Origin: a bacterium | GTDB taxonomy: Bacteria; Planctomycetota; Planctomycetia; Pirellulales; Pirellulaceae | Direction: 5' to 3' | Assembly (NCBI GenBank): GCA_030430075.1 | Contig: JAUIGN010000005.1 | Location: forward strand, 124,001-188,000 | Length of the DNA stretch: 64,000 bases | Part shown: piece after piece, positions 54,701-64,000 of the stretch | How the letters are laid out: every line of letters begins with the position of its first letter | How positions within the stretch are numbered: position 1 is the first letter of the stretch | Translations under genes and position numbers: made by a program | The notes under the pieces: generated by a model | Told to the model about the DNA's origin: nothing | Seen by the model: the letters and a program-made list of their open reading frames with translations, nothing else | Database searches by the model: none

Positions 54701-57700
54701 TTTCCGCCCCGAAGCAGTGCGGGTGATGCGCGACTTTACGGGCACGGCGGTGGACGGGGATGGCGACGGTACGCCGGGCGGCGTCTTCAACTCCTGGTTC
54801 CGTTCCGAAACGGTCGCCAACACCATCTTTGTCGACAAGGCGGCGACGAATGTCGGTAACGGCACGGTGGCCCTGCCCTACCAGGACATTCCGACGGCCC
54901 TGGCCAACGCCGCCCAAGGGGACATTGTGCGGGTTGTCGGCAACGGCGGCGGCGATCGCAATCTGGCGACGTTGGAAGACAACTTTCCCTATGAAGTCGG
55001 CTTTGACCGCTTCGGTGCACAGCTCGAAGACGGTGCCTCCATTCAGATACCGCTGGGGGTCACCTTCATGGTGGACGCGGGGGCCGTCTTCAAGATGCTC
55101 CGTTCCCGAGTTGGCGTGGGGAGCACCGGGGCGATCATCGATCAGAGCGGCTCCTCCCTGCAGGTGCTGGGAACACCGCTGATGCTGGATGCGTTCGGGT
55201 CGGTGATTCGCGACAGCGAAGGGGCGGTGACGCCGGGAAGCGTCTACTTCACGTCATTGTACGACGAAGAGGTTGGCCAGAGTTCCGATCAAGGGCCCTC
55301 GACGCCCGCCGCCGCACCGGGTGACTGGGGCGGCCTCTCCTTCCAGCTTGATATCGACCTGGCGGACGCCAATCGGCCGAACGCTGAGGCCCGCGGATTG
55401 TTCCTGAACCGCGTCTCCAACGCCGACATTCGTTTTGGCGGCGGGAGCGTCGTGGTGGATGGGATTCCCCAGGTCGTGGCACCCATCGAGATCGCCGATG
55501 CCCGGCCCAGCCTGACGTATAACTCGATCACCAACAGTGCCGACTCGGCCATTTCCGCCAGCCCCAACAGCTTCGCAGAGACGAACTTTCACGCGCCGAA
55601 TTTCCAGTTCACGCCGTTCACGTCCGACTATCAGCGCATCGGCCCGGAGATCATCGGCAACCACGTTACGGACAACTCGGTCAACGGGCTCTTCATCCGC
55701 GTGGCCACGCCGGCGGCGGGTACGCTGCAGGAGATGACCGTGGCCGGGCGGTGGAACGACACGGACATCACGCACGTCGTGGCCGAGAATCTGATCGTCA
55801 AAGGTACACCGGGCGGACCCATCCAGGAAACCACGCCGCCCAGCGTGGCCCTCGTAACGACGACGGCCTCCATCGACATGCGGGTGGTCGGTATCGGGAA
55901 CGACATCCCCGACGGCCAGACGATGAGCCTCGTGAACGCCCAGACTGGCATCCAGACCATCTTCGAATTCGACCTGGCGGGTGATGGCGTTGCCTCGCCG
56001 AACCAGATCATCTCGATCACGCCGGGAATGAGTTCAGCGGTGGTGGCGATGACGATTGCCGCTGCGGTGAACTCGGCCGGGATCGGCATCACCGCCACGA
56101 CGGATGGCAGCGAGATCAACTACGTCGGCGCGTCGGACCACGTGCTCTCCGCCGGCATCACCACGATTCTCCCGGCGGCGACGCTGGTGCCGGGGGCCTA
56201 TTCCTACCGGGTCGTCTTCGTCGATGCAGACGGCAACGAATCGGCGCCGTCAATTCCCACACGGATCCTCACCTTGACCGGCAGCCAGAACGCGATTCGG
56301 CTGGACCGCTTGCCGCTGCCGACTGCGGGTTTCGTGGCCCGTCGGATCTACCGCGCCTCGAATGCGGCTGCGCCCGTTCCCAGTTTCACCCTGGTGGCGG
56401 AGATCAACGCCACCGACACCTCGTTTGTCGACACGGGTGAGGAGATTGGGGGCCCGCTAAGGGCCAATCTGGCGAATTTGCGAGCTCGCCTGGATGCGAG
56501 ATTGGCAATCGACCCGGGGGTCGTGGTGAAGGTCAACGGCGCCACCTTGGAAACGCGGTTTGGCGGTCAGATCATCGCCGAAGGCCTGGACGGCAACGGG
56601 GTCGTCTTCACGTCGGTCAACGACGACCGGTTTGGCCGCGGTGGAACATTCGATGCGACCAGTGACCTCGATCGTTCGATTCCTGTGCCCGGCGATTGGG
56701 GCGGGATCTACTTTGGCCCCACGACTCGGGGTAGCCTGGACTTTTCTCAGGTCTCCTTTGCGGGGGGCAGCGTGCGGATCGCGGGCAACTTTGCCAGCTT
56801 CAATCCCATCGAGATTCAGCAGGCGGACGTCCGGGTGGCCCACTCGCTGTTTGAAAACAACAGCGCGGGAGACGGCTTCACGTTGACACCCAACCGCAAC
56901 GGTCGGGGCACGAACGCGCCCGGTTTGGTGTTTGTCCGCGGCGCCCAGCCGACGATCATTCAGAACACGATGATTCTGAACGCCGGTCCGGTGGTCAACA
57001 TCAATGCCAACGCCCTCGACGCCACGCTCAACGCCGACCGCGGCAGGACCACGTACAACCGGGGCGAGTCGTCCTCATCGCCGATCTCGCGGCTGGACGG
57101 CAACACCGACAACTACGGGCCCCTGATTCGCTTGAATGCGATCGAAGACAACGAAATCAACGGTGTGGTCGTACGGGGTGCGACCTTGACGACCGACTCC
57201 GTCTGGGACGACACGGACATCGTCCACGTGCTCTTGAATGAGACGGTTTACGTTCCCGATACGCACACCTTCGGCGGGCTGCGTTTACAGAGCAGCGCGA
57301 CGGAGAGCCTGGTGGTCAAGTTGCAGGGACCGAATGCGAGCCTCGAGGCGACCGGCCGGCCGCTCGATATCGACGACCGCATCGGTGGCAGCCTGCAAGT
57401 CATCGGCCAGCCCAACCACCCGGTGGTGCTGACCTCGATCAACGACTGCACCGTCGGCGCCGGATTCACTCCGGACGGCGTGCCGATGAACGACACGATC
57501 AACAGCAATGCCTGCGGGCTGGGCCCGGTCGACGTCGGTTTCATTGACGTGGTGGTCGTGATCGACGAATCCGGCTCGATGTTCGGTTCGCAGCAGTTCA
57601 CCAAGACGCTGATCACCGACCTGGAGAATACGCTGGTCGCCTCCGGCATCGGCGACGGTGCGACCGGATTCAACCAGTACGGGCTGGTCGGTTACGGTGG

Positions 57701-60700
57701 ATCGGGTTCGGAAGAACTGGGACATGCTCATCCCGTGGGAGCGAACGGTACCCTGTTTGGGGATGCCACCGAATACGTGACGGCCGTCGATACGTTGACC
57801 ATCAGCGGGGCCATCGAAGACGGCTATTCGGGCATTCAGTTCGCCCTGGACAACTATCCCTTCCGGCCGGGCGCGGAAAAGTTCATCGTGCTGATTACGG
57901 ATGAGGATCGAGACATTGTTGATCCATCACTGACGTTCTCCTCGGTCCTCGCCGGTCTGAACGCAGCCGACGTGACCTTGGAGACGATCATCACGGCGGA
58001 TATCCGCGATTCGGCCGGTAACCCCGTGATGGCCATCGACGCCAACGACACGGTCTACATCGAGGATGGACAGGGCGGCTTCACGACGCAGCAAGGCGGG
58101 ACGATCACCGACTTTTTCTTCGACACGTCAGTGACAGACTACGGTGACATGTCCTTGGCGACGCAGGGCCTGGCCGGCGATATCAGCATCGTGGCCGGCT
58201 TCCTGGGGACCGCGACGCCCGCGACCACCAGTTTCAGCAACGCGTTTGCCAGCCAGATTACGATCCAAGCCGGCGGCGGCAGCAAGGGCAGCCCTGGCGA
58301 TTGGGACGGTGTTCGCATCAACCAGTTTGCCAACGACCGCAACGTGGAAACGATCCGGGAAGCCGAATCGTCCGGTTTGGCGGCACCCGGCAATAATGCC
58401 ATCGTGCGGGACGCGGAATACATCGGGGCGCTGGCGCCGCATCAGAAGGCGGGCGACGAGAACCTCCGGCTGGGTTTCGAGGTGCACGGGTTGCTGAGCG
58501 CGCCGAACGACATCGACATCTATCAGTTTGATGCCCAGTCGGGGACCGAAGTCTGGTTGGACATCGATCGGACCGCCGCGGCGCTCGATTCGGTCATCGA
58601 GCTGATCGATGCCGGCGGACGCGTGCTGGCCCGCTCGAATGACTCGGGCGCCGAGACGAACGACCCCAGCCTCCTGTTTCGCTCGTCGTTCATCACCTCA
58701 TCCCACGTGCAGCCGCTCAATAAGTCCGCGTTTGGCGAGCCCGACTTGTACACGACCAACCCGCGCGACGCGGGGATGCGTGTCGTCTTGCCCGGGCCGG
58801 CCAACACCAACAACACCTACTATGTCCGGATCCGCAGCAGCAGCCCCGATCTGAACCAGGTCGATGGCGGCTTGACGGAAGGCTCGTACCAGTTGCAGGT
58901 CCGCCTGCAGGAAGTCGACGAATTCCCCGGCTCGACGGTGCGGCACGCCGACATTCGATTCGCCACCAACGGGATCGAGGTGCTGGGGCAGCCATCGCAC
59001 ACGCCGCTGGCGGGCGAGGCGACGGAAGCGTTGGACCTCAGTGGGGATGATACGAACGACACCTTGCAGACGGCGGACGTGCTGGGCAACCTGCTCAACA
59101 CGGATCAGGCGGCGCTGGGAATCTCCGGTGAGATTGACTTCGATCCAACCGGCGTCAACGCCGGCGACGTGGACTGGTTCCAGTTTGATGTCGCGTACAA
59201 TTCGACGCAGACCACGCTCAATCCCAACGTGATTCCGCCAAACTCGCACGCCTCGTTGATTCTGGATGTCGACTACGCCGACGGATTCGCTCGACCCAAC
59301 ACCAACATCTGGATCTTTGATGACAACGGGAACCTGGTCGCCACGGGTACGGACTCGAATGTTGCCGAAGACCGGCCGGAGCCGCTGGCCGGTTCGAGTG
59401 CCGACGATCTGTCCCGGGGCAGCGCGGGCGCACTGGACCCGTACATCGGGCCGATCGAGTTCCCGGCCTTGGGAACCTCGTCGACGGGCCGCTACTACGT
59501 TGCCGTTGCGGCGAACACGGCGGTGGTCAACGGCGGCGTGATGAATTGGGCGCCGTCGGGGATGGAGCAGTTCACCAACCCCAACCCGTCCAATCCGCTG
59601 GTGCGGCTTGAACCGGCCAACTCGCTGGTCCGTGTGGCGGAAGAGCACTTCCGGGGTACCAACCTGTCCGGGCTGGGCGCGCCGCCGCAGGTGCCCGTGC
59701 TGTTTGACAACAACAGTCCGGTCGAATTCACCCTGGGCGACGTGACGCTGTACGTCTTGCAGGATTCGGGCGTTGACCAGGAACGGCTCGTCGTGGTGGA
59801 TGCCTTCACGGGAGCCCAGACCAACACGGTGGGGATCGTCACGGCCAACGTGGACGACATCACCCTGCATCCGACCCAGGGCTTGCTGTACGGCTACAAT
59901 GCGATTGAGGGTCAGAACGTCTCCGACGCGAACACGGGGAACTACCACCAGATCGATCCCCGCCGCACGACGACGCAGTCGCTGAGCGTCAACCTGGGCG
60001 ATGACGGGATTGAGACCTACAACGACGACCCGATGAATCCGGGCAACCCGGTCCGCAGTAACAACAATGCGGGCGTCGGCGTGCGGTTCGATGCGATTGC
60101 GATCGGCGACGAAGCACGCCGCAGTTCCGTGGCCGGCTTCGCGGTCGGATCGCGTTTTGGCGGCTTTGGCGTCGACGACACGCGAAACCTGCTCTACGAA
60201 TTCGCGCCGGACACCGGCGTCGCCTTCAGCAACAACCCGCCCGGCAACCGGACGGGGAACAACCCACCCAATCCGCTCACCCAGGGCGCCTGGACGCAGA
60301 TCGTCGAGCACGCTGCGTTGGATACGGACAACGATCCGTTTGGCCCCGGCAACACGGTTTTGCTGGCTCCCGAGGCGACGACCACCGCCGCGGACGGGAC
60401 GACCATCTTCCAGATCACCGACGCGGAAGGGACCGTCTTCCCAGGCCAGGTCTCGTTCACCGTAGACGACGGCCAGGGCGGCACGGTCAGCTTCGAGTTC
60501 AATTCGGGGCCGGAGGTCCGCTTCGTGCACAGCCCCGCGACGGGTGTCACGATCCGTGACGGCGACACATTCTTCCTGGACTCGCTGCCCCACGAATTCG
60601 ATACCGGCTCGGTCATGGTGGTGACGGCGACCGGGAATACGATTCAAGACGGCGACACCTTCACCATCACCGACGTCCCCCCGCCCAACACGCCCGGCGG

Positions 60701-63700
60701 CCCGATCACGCGGACATTCGAGTTCGACCGCCAAGGCGGGTTGAACAACAACAACGCCATCGCCGTCCCTTTCGCCCTCGGCGACAACAACCTGCAGATC
60801 ATCGGCGCGATCGTCAACGCGATCAACGTGTCGGCGCAGTTTAATGCTTCGGCTGTGGCGGTCGGCCAGCGGATCAGCATCCTCAACGAAAATCCGCTCG
60901 CACCGGTCACGGAAAACGCCGGCGGTCCCACGCTGGTGATCCAGGGGGCTCCCGGGGTGCGTCCCGGTGCGTTCTCGATTCCCGTGGAAGAATCGCAGAA
61001 TTCGGGCGAGTTCGGGTTGGCGATCGACCAGGCGATGAACGGGAATTTCAATGCCAGTGCCGACGGCGACCGCATCAACTTCAGCGGGGCGACAACCTCG
61101 AACTTCTCGCCGATCGAAGCCCGCGGCGTGTTTACCAGCACGGGCAGCACCGGGTTCTTCACGCCCGGCTTTGTGCCGGTCAACTTCCTGGCAGCCGATA
61201 CGGCAACCGAGATCGCGGATCGGATGGTCGCGGCAATCAACGCGAACACCCAGGTGGTGGCGGTGCGGCGAGGCACCGGTGTCCAACTCCAGTCGCCTTC
61301 CACCGCCTTTTTCGCTTCGGCGACCGAGCCGCCGCTGCGGATCGGCGGCAGTGCCCCCGGCGGCGACATCACCGGCATGGCATTCGTCGGCAGCCGGCTC
61401 TTTGCGGTCTCCGATACGGGCGGGCTCTTTGAGATTCTGAGTCCGGCCAGCAACTTCGCCATCGCGGATTATGTCGAAACGGCGACCGAACTGTTGACGG
61501 CCGGCACCGACTTCCTGGGCAACCCGGGGCCGATTCAGTTCTCCGGGCTGACGGCCGGACCGCCCAATGCCGAAGGCGGACGCTACGCCGACATGCTGTT
61601 CGGGATCGACGTCAACGGCCGGATGTACGCCTTCGATACCAGCGGCGCGTTGCAGCCCGTGTTTGTGGATGGTCAGACGAGCGTCGATACCGGCCTGTTC
61701 AATGTCGACGGCATCGCCTTCTCCGACCTGGACTACAACCTGTGGCATCTGACGACCACCAGCGACAACACGCCGCCCCGCGGTTTTCCCAACAATGACG
61801 GGCACGGCGTGGATGAAGTCTTCGACGGCAGCCGCGAAGCAGAAGACGACGCCGGCAACCGGGCTTACTATTTCGGTTACGAGAGCCCGGGCGCCAACGG
61901 CCATCCGAGCAATCCGGAGACCAACCCGCCCAACTCGCTGGACTACGACTTCATCGGCGGTGCGCACGGATCGCTGATCAGCAATCCGTTCAGCTTGCGG
62001 GACTATTCATCGGCCGATCTGCCGACGCTGTACTACAACTACTATCTGGATACCGAGAACGCGAACGCGGCGCTCGACAATCCGGACCTGATGCGGGATT
62101 CGTTCCGTGTCTATGTGAGCGGCGAGGACGGTATCTGGCATCTGCTGTCCACCAATAACTCGGATCGGGGCGTGATTGACGAGTTTGATGATCCGGTGCT
62201 GTTCGATGGGATCGAAGTTCCGGTCCAGGAAGCCTTCGATGTCGGCGACCAGAACGCACCCAACAGTTGGCGCCAGGTCCGAATCCCACTGGGTGAATTC
62301 GCCGGCCAGGACGACTTGCGGTTGCGGTTTGATTTCGACAGCGACGGGGGCCGCGGGCCGGCCAATTCCTTTGGCTTCGGCAGCTCGCTCCGCCAGAACA
62401 CCGTCGGGTTTGAATTGCGTGCCCTGGACGGATCCCGGTTGCGCGACGCTCAGACGATCACGATGACCACCCTCAGCAACTTCGGCGGCGGTGGCACGCT
62501 CGACGTCTTCGAGCTCGACTTCGGGTACACGCTCGTGGCACCAACCGGCGCCGCCCTGAACGATGGGGCGTCTGTAACCATCGACGGCGTGGACTATGTC
62601 TTCGATAGCGATGGGTTCTTCGCCAGGAACATCCAGGCGGTGGAAGGTCTGCTGATCGGTGACGGGGATACGTTCCGGGTGGGCGACGCCACGGCGACGC
62701 GGACCTTCGAGTTTGAAGACGAATCGAATCCTACCGGCACGCAGCCTGGAAACGTGGTGGTTTCCTACGAGCCCGGTGACACGGCCAACGAGATTGCCGA
62801 CGCCATTGCCGACGCGATCAACGGCGCCGGGCTGACCCTGTTTGCGGTCGCCAACGGGTCGGTGGTCGAGCTTTCCAACGGACCGTTCCGCTTCGCCCCC
62901 GGCAGCTCCGCCTTGCAGCTCGAGAACGCCTTTGGCGTGAGCTTCAGCCCGACCGACTCGGCGGCCCAGGTCGGCGCGACGTTGGGGAACGTGATTGCCC
63001 TGAATCCGCCCACCACCCCGATTGCCGTGGGCGACTTGCAGGCCGAACCGAACGACACGATTCAGACCGCCTGGGATACCACGCTGAGCGGGAACACGGC
63101 CATTTTCACGTCCGATGGCGTGATCGGCGACAACACCAGTTTCCTGGACCCGTCGCTGGATGTCGACTTCCTGACGTTCGATGTGCAGGTCGGGGACGTG
63201 GTGTCCATCGACGTGGATGCCAACGAAATCGGCACGACGCTCGACCCGTACCTGATTTTGTTCGACGAGAATGGCAATCGCCTGTTGGAGAACAGTGCCG
63301 GCTTTGCCCCCAATGATCAGCAGGCCAGCCTGGACCCGTTCCTGCAATTCACGGCCCCGTCCACCGGGACGTACTATGTCGGGATCAGCGGTGAATTCAA
63401 TATCTTCTACGATCCACTGGTCGCCCCCTCGGGGATCAGCGGCAGCGTCGGCGACTACCAGGTCGAAGTGACCGTGACCGATGCCGCCGGACTGCTCCAC
63501 CGCAACGGCGAGCGAATCAATCTTCCGAATGCCCAGGCCATCACGGCCCAGGGCCTGCCCGCTTCCTTCGTCGAAGGGACGCCGGGCACGAGCAGCGGAT
63601 TCGCGGTCAATGTTCACGCGGGGATGAGTAAAAATGAAATCGCCGCCGCGATCGGCAGTTCGCTCGCCAATTTCTATGCCGGTGGCGAGCAGACCGCCTT

Positions 63701-64000
63701 CAAAACCTACGACGAGATCCTCAACGTCGTCGGCCACACCTACGTCGGTCAGAGCCTGGGCTTCCTGGGGATTGACCCGCTGGGCGTCTCCGAAGGCCTG
63801 GTCGGCGACGAGTTCGGTGCGTTCGAGGCGTCCACGGCGGCCAATGGGGCGACCTCTGCCGGGTTGCCGGGGGCCCTTGGAGGACAGGACAACGACCATG
63901 AAGGCGTCTACCTGGACGATATCATCATCGGATTCGCCAGCCGGGGTGAACTGGTCAGCAACGATGTCGGCGGCAATAACTTTGTCGGGATCGGCGACGG
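51762..64000 (+). CDS. Giant secreted protein with matrixin-like protease motif, VWA and PPC-like domains, C-terminus beyond window
   Basis: 4,079 complete codons from the ATG at 51762 (GAGG 9 nt upstream), open to the right edge. Basic leader with LEALEDRQLLAV at about residues 34-45 (LEPR-XLL-like). Order: two copies of a ~105-aa module about 85-335; a matrixin-like domain about 705-845 with H818-E-x-x-H822 and H828, then Met838 in TIMAG (Met-turn); the usual Gly of the zinc motif is Phe825. Then a PPC-like domain about 865-985; beta-helix-type stretches about 1025-1900; a VWA domain about 1927-2110 with MIDAS D1935-x-S-x-S1939; more PPC-like domains near 2245, 2465 and 3760; and a recurring DGDTFxI...TFEFD...EIAxAIxxAIN module. 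Likely secreted or surface-bound, perhaps self-processing or degradative. Protease activity is an inference. Confidence 0.93.
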   Translation, partial: MSVRRFPMSQWEYKKRHKRRSERIQRSQRRLILEALEDRQLLAVGPQLVGIQPNSGALLQDGQIRNIAPNELVFRFNSGEAIDPTTLSTTDATGRQVATGIQITRSGDGQFEVADAATDFDTNGQVIVDFVAKNVGESGNGIALEFIRNDLGVGTAPNITVRNETIFVELNSNATSPTTAGQFVDAINSGEAGELVGASVRLGGSTSTRIGNVNIGYSPVVLDGANRASVTSSFNAGNRLQLKFRAVEAGTEGNGTRIFVTRTNRGGVSPPVVTVTDGNIFLDLNSNAASPTTAGEVVSAINNHAQASQLVTAELQSGDANTLVGSRNINYSPLILTGANDIVIDPGYIGLGDSSREVVFRFKETLPDDLYHVAILGTGTKALRNISGFAFNDTTDDGIDNGMDFGLEFTLDLGARILSVVPQPVTRNPVTNTLQQARDQIHVYFNDDDLFDRAVNTSFSGNNPTVVDPAFYQLHFTNETVHNRDDQVIHPTSIRYDPANDLAVLIFDDDLENLVGTGSLRLRIGNTEPIPVAPLSLGTVVDQGSSFSTAQVVGTTLNVIGSGATTVDGQTITLVGAQTTVFEFADTALGNGITGDVAIPFNTGMSGAELATAIANAINFSGIGVQASTDGAGRIALVDVISATTGGGLTSVRVQALDSLIISSAIDPPTEDGLNFPGGNDEPGHREIPVETHLLDGADATIGIDTIFYNFRTDLGVDQNGTPYFNLITEAQKERAREVFQLYGDSLGLQFAESDSQGLTIATGDMRALSPTVPTGPGGVIGLAGGGVLILDNAENWDDQFGATDDPQKFSWFETALHEVGHLLFLGHATDLPPVTIMAGQGIGEVLLQFDNELERVYPGAADLIHGRYLHRPDGRDIDMYRFDLPESGLFSAEVFAERQPDSSLLDSVMRLYRSEPDGSRTLIAQNDDYYSNDSFLELELTSGTYWVGISASGNDDYDAAVEDSGMGGVTEGAYDLRLNFRPEAVRVMRDFTGTAVDGDGDGTPGGVFNSWFRSETVANTIFVDKAATNVGNGTVALPYQDIPTALANAAQGDIVRVVGNGGGDRNLATLEDNFPYEVGFDRFGAQLEDGASIQIPLGVTFMVDAGAVFKMLRSRVGVGSTGAIIDQSGSSLQVLGTPLMLDAFGSVIRDSEGAVTPGSVYFTSLYDEEVGQSSDQGPSTPAAAPGDWGGLSFQLDIDLADANRPNAEARGLFLNRVSNADIRFGGGSVVVDGIPQVVAPIEIADARPSLTYNSITNSADSAISASPNSFAETNFHAPNFQFTPFTSDYQRIGPEIIGNHVTDNSVNGLFIRVATPAAGTLQEMTVAGRWNDTDITHVVAENLIVKGTPGGPIQETTPPSVALVTTTASIDMRVVGIGNDIPDGQTMSLVNAQTGIQTIFEFDLAGDGVASPNQIISITPGMSSAVVAMTIAAAVNSAGIGITATTDGSEINYVGASDHVLSAGITTILPAATLVPGAYSYRVVFVDADGNESAPSIPTRILTLTGSQNAIRLDRLPLPTAGFVARRIYRASNAAAPVPSFTLVAEINATDTSFVDTGEEIGGPLRANLANLRARLDARLAIDPGVVVKVNGATLETRFGGQIIAEGLDGNGVVFTSVNDDRFGRGGTFDATSDLDRSIPVPGDWGGIYFGPTTRGSLDFSQVSFAGGSVRIAGNFASFNPIEIQQADVRVAHSLFENNSAGDGFTLTPNRNGRGTNAPGLVFVRGAQPTIIQNTMILNAGPVVNINANALDATLNADRGRTTYNRGESSSSPISRLDGNTDNYGPLIRLNAIEDNEINGVVVRGATLTTDSVWDDTDIVHVLLNETVYVPDTHTFGGLRLQSSATESLVVKLQGPNASLEATGRPLDIDDRIGGSLQVIGQPNHPVVLTSINDCTVGAGFTPDGVPMNDTINSNACGLGPVDVGFIDVVVVIDESGSMFGSQQFTKTLITDLENTLVASGIGDGATGFNQYGLVGYGGSGSEELGHAHPVGANGTLFGDATEYVTAVDTLTISGAIEDGYSGIQFALDNYPFRPGAEKFIVLITDEDRDIVDPSLTFSSVLAGLNAADVTLETIITADIRDSAGNPVMAIDANDTVYIEDGQGGFTTQQGGTITDFFFDTSVTDYGDMSLATQGLAGDISIVAGFLGTATPATTSFSNAFASQITIQAGGGSKGSPGDWDGVRINQFANDRNVETIREAESSGLAAPGNNAIVRDAEYIGALAPHQKAGDENLRLGFEVHGLLSAPNDIDIYQFDAQSGTEVWLDIDRTAAALDSVIELIDAGGRVLARSNDSGAETNDPSLLFRSSFITSSHVQPLNKSAFGEPDLYTTNPRDAGMRVVLPGPANTNNTYYVRIRSSSPDLNQVDGGLTEGSYQLQVRLQEVDEFPGSTVRHADIRFATNGIEVLGQPSHTPLAGEATEALDLSGDDTNDTLQTADVLGNLLNTDQAALGISGEIDFDPTGVNAGDVDWFQFDVAYNSTQTTLNPNVIPPNSHASLILDVDYADGFARPNTNIWIFDDNGNLVATGTDSNVAEDRPEPLAGSSADDLSRGSAGALDPYIGPIEFPALGTSSTGRYYVAVAANTAVVNGGVMNWAPSGMEQFTNPNPSNPLVRLEPANSLVRVAEEHFRGTNLSGLGAPPQVPVLFDNNSPVEFTLGDVTLYVLQDSGVDQERLVVVDAFTGAQTNTVGIVTANVDDITLHPTQGLLYGYNAIEGQNVSDANTGNYHQIDPRRTTTQSLSVNLGDDGIETYNDDPMNPGNPVRSNNNAGVGVRFDAIAIGDEARRSSVAGFAVGSRFGGFGVDDTRNLLYEFAPDTGVAFSNNPPGNRTGNNPPNPLTQGAWTQIVEHAALDTDNDPFGPGNTVLLAPEATTTAADGTTIFQITDAEGTVFPGQVSFTVDDGQGGTVSFEFNSGPEVRFVHSPATGVTIRDGDTFFLDSLPHEFDTGSVMVVTATGNTIQDGDTFTITDVPPPNTPGGPITRTFEFDRQGGLNNNNAIAVPFALGDNNLQIIGAIVNAINVSAQFNASAVAVGQRISILNENPLAPVTENAGGPTLVIQGAPGVRPGAFSIPVEESQNSGEFGLAIDQAMNGNFNASADGDRINFSGATTSNFSPIEARGVFTSTGSTGFFTPGFVPVNFLAADTATEIADRMVAAINANTQVVAVRRGTGVQLQSPSTAFFASATEPPLRIGGSAPGGDITGMAFVGSRLFAVSDTGGLFEILSPASNFAIADYVETATELLTAGTDFLGNPGPIQFSGLTAGPPNAEGGRYADMLFGIDVNGRMYAFDTSGALQPVFVDGQTSVDTGLFNVDGIAFSDLDYNLWHLTTTSDNTPPRGFPNNDGHGVDEVFDGSREAEDDAGNRAYYFGYESPGANGHPSNPETNPPNSLDYDFIGGAHGSLISNPFSLRDYSSADLPTLYYNYYLDTENANAALDNPDLMRDSFRVYVSGEDGIWHLLSTNNSDRGVIDEFDDPVLFDGIEVPVQEAFDVGDQNAPNSWRQVRIPLGEFAGQDDLRLRFDFDSDGGRGPANSFGFGSSLRQNTVGFELRALDGSRLRDAQTITMTTLSNFGGGGTLDVFELDFGYTLVAPTGAALNDGASVTIDGVDYVFDSDGFFARNIQAVEGLLIGDGDTFRVGDATATRTFEFEDESNPTGTQPGNVVVSYEPGDTANEIADAIADAINGAGLTLFAVANGSVVELSNGPFRFAPGSSALQLENAFGVSFSPTDSAAQVGATLGNVIALNPPTTPIAVGDLQAEPNDTIQTAWDTTLSGNTAIFTSDGVIGDNTSFLDPSLDVDFLTFDVQVGDVVSIDVDANEIGTTLDPYLILFDENGNRLLENSAGFAPNDQQASLDPFLQFTAPSTGTYYVGISGEFNIFYDPLVAPSGISGSVGDYQVEVTVTDAAGLLHRNGERINLPNAQAITAQGLPASFVEGTPGTSSGFAVNVHAGMSKNEIAAAIGSSLANFYAGGEQTAFKTYDEILNVVGHTYVGQSLGFLGIDPLGVSEGLVGDEFGAFEASTAANGATSAGLPGALGGQDNDHEGVYLDDIIIGFASRGELVSNDVGGNNFVGIGD
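53450..63720 (+). repeat. Recurring ~75-aa module in the right-hand giant protein
   Basis: Pattern: D(G)(D/Q)(T)(F/I)T(I/L), about 10 residues, T(F)EF(D/E), about 15 residues, G(D/M)(T/S)xxEIAxAIxxAINxxG, then xxAxxxGxRIxL. Instances near 53460-53680, 55915-56130, 60640-60900, 61190-61300 (partial), 62670-62900 and 63510-63690 (diverged). They are interspersed among other domains and not tandem. Confidence 0.7.

Noticed and set aside
58698..61967. Minus-strand open frame of 1,089 codons, also 62007-63899 and 52710-54227
   Set aside because: Antisense shadows of the right-hand giant protein. The plus-strand frame is continuous and has recognisable domains.
1..64000. CRISPR array, prophage, integrase or insertion sequence
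   Set aside because: No regularly spaced short direct repeats with unique spacers, no transposase or integrase motifs, and no terminal inverted repeats with target duplications were seen. The short repeats present are coding RTX repeats or REP-like elements.

Overview
The window is GC-rich DNA from a bacterium, most likely a member of the Planctomycetota. Four giant secreted-type proteins carry the planctomycete LEPR-XLL-like N-terminal motif (consensus about LExLExRxLLA behind a basic leader). RTX-like calcium-binding repeats, dockerin-type loops and two outer-membrane barrel proteins support this. No rRNA, tRNA, CRISPR array, prophage or transposase was recognised.

Layout. (1) 1-16614, minus: the N-terminal 5,538 codons of a giant RTX-rich adhesin-like protein that runs off the left edge. 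(2) 17462-23668 and 24194-30283, minus: two tandem paralogues of about 2,000 aa. Their C-terminal halves are nearly identical (PPC-like domain, FG-GAP-like loops, four dockerin-like loops, conserved tail) and their N-terminal halves differ. Each is followed by a terminator-like hairpin. (3) 30872-36054: a mixed island with a DUF1990 protein, a 2OG-Fe(II)-oxygenase-like protein, an outer-membrane barrel, a PAP2-like membrane phosphatase and an anchored NTF2/SnoaL-like protein. (4) 36396-48128, plus: a compact gene run with a fatty-acid desaturase-like protein, a polytopic membrane protein, four radical SAM proteins with B12-binding-like domains, two GNAT-like proteins, a GH3-type acyl-adenylating enzyme and a small zinc-ribbon membrane protein. 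From the first radical SAM gene to GH3 every junction is a stop/start overlap. (5) 48361-50680, plus: an LbtU-like porin and a small protein with a basic then acidic tail. (6) 51762-64000, plus: a second giant secreted protein, cut by the right edge, with a matrixin-like protease motif, beta-helix stretches, a VWA domain and PPC-like domains.

The most interesting region is 36396-48128. Desaturation, several cobalamin-type radical SAM steps (methylation or C-C bond formation on unactivated carbon), acyl transfer and GH3 adenylation/amide formation fit together as a dedicated pathway that builds or tailors a lipid or acyl-amide. I do not recognise it as a described pathway. The function is inferred from family knowledge and operon structure; no product can be named from the sequence.

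Stretches without genes hold a dispersed REP-like repeat (core hairpin GGGCNNACGCCC followed by AACGGCTGATGA) at about 17.3, 35.3 and 51.1-51.2 kb, with a weak copy at 49.9 kb.
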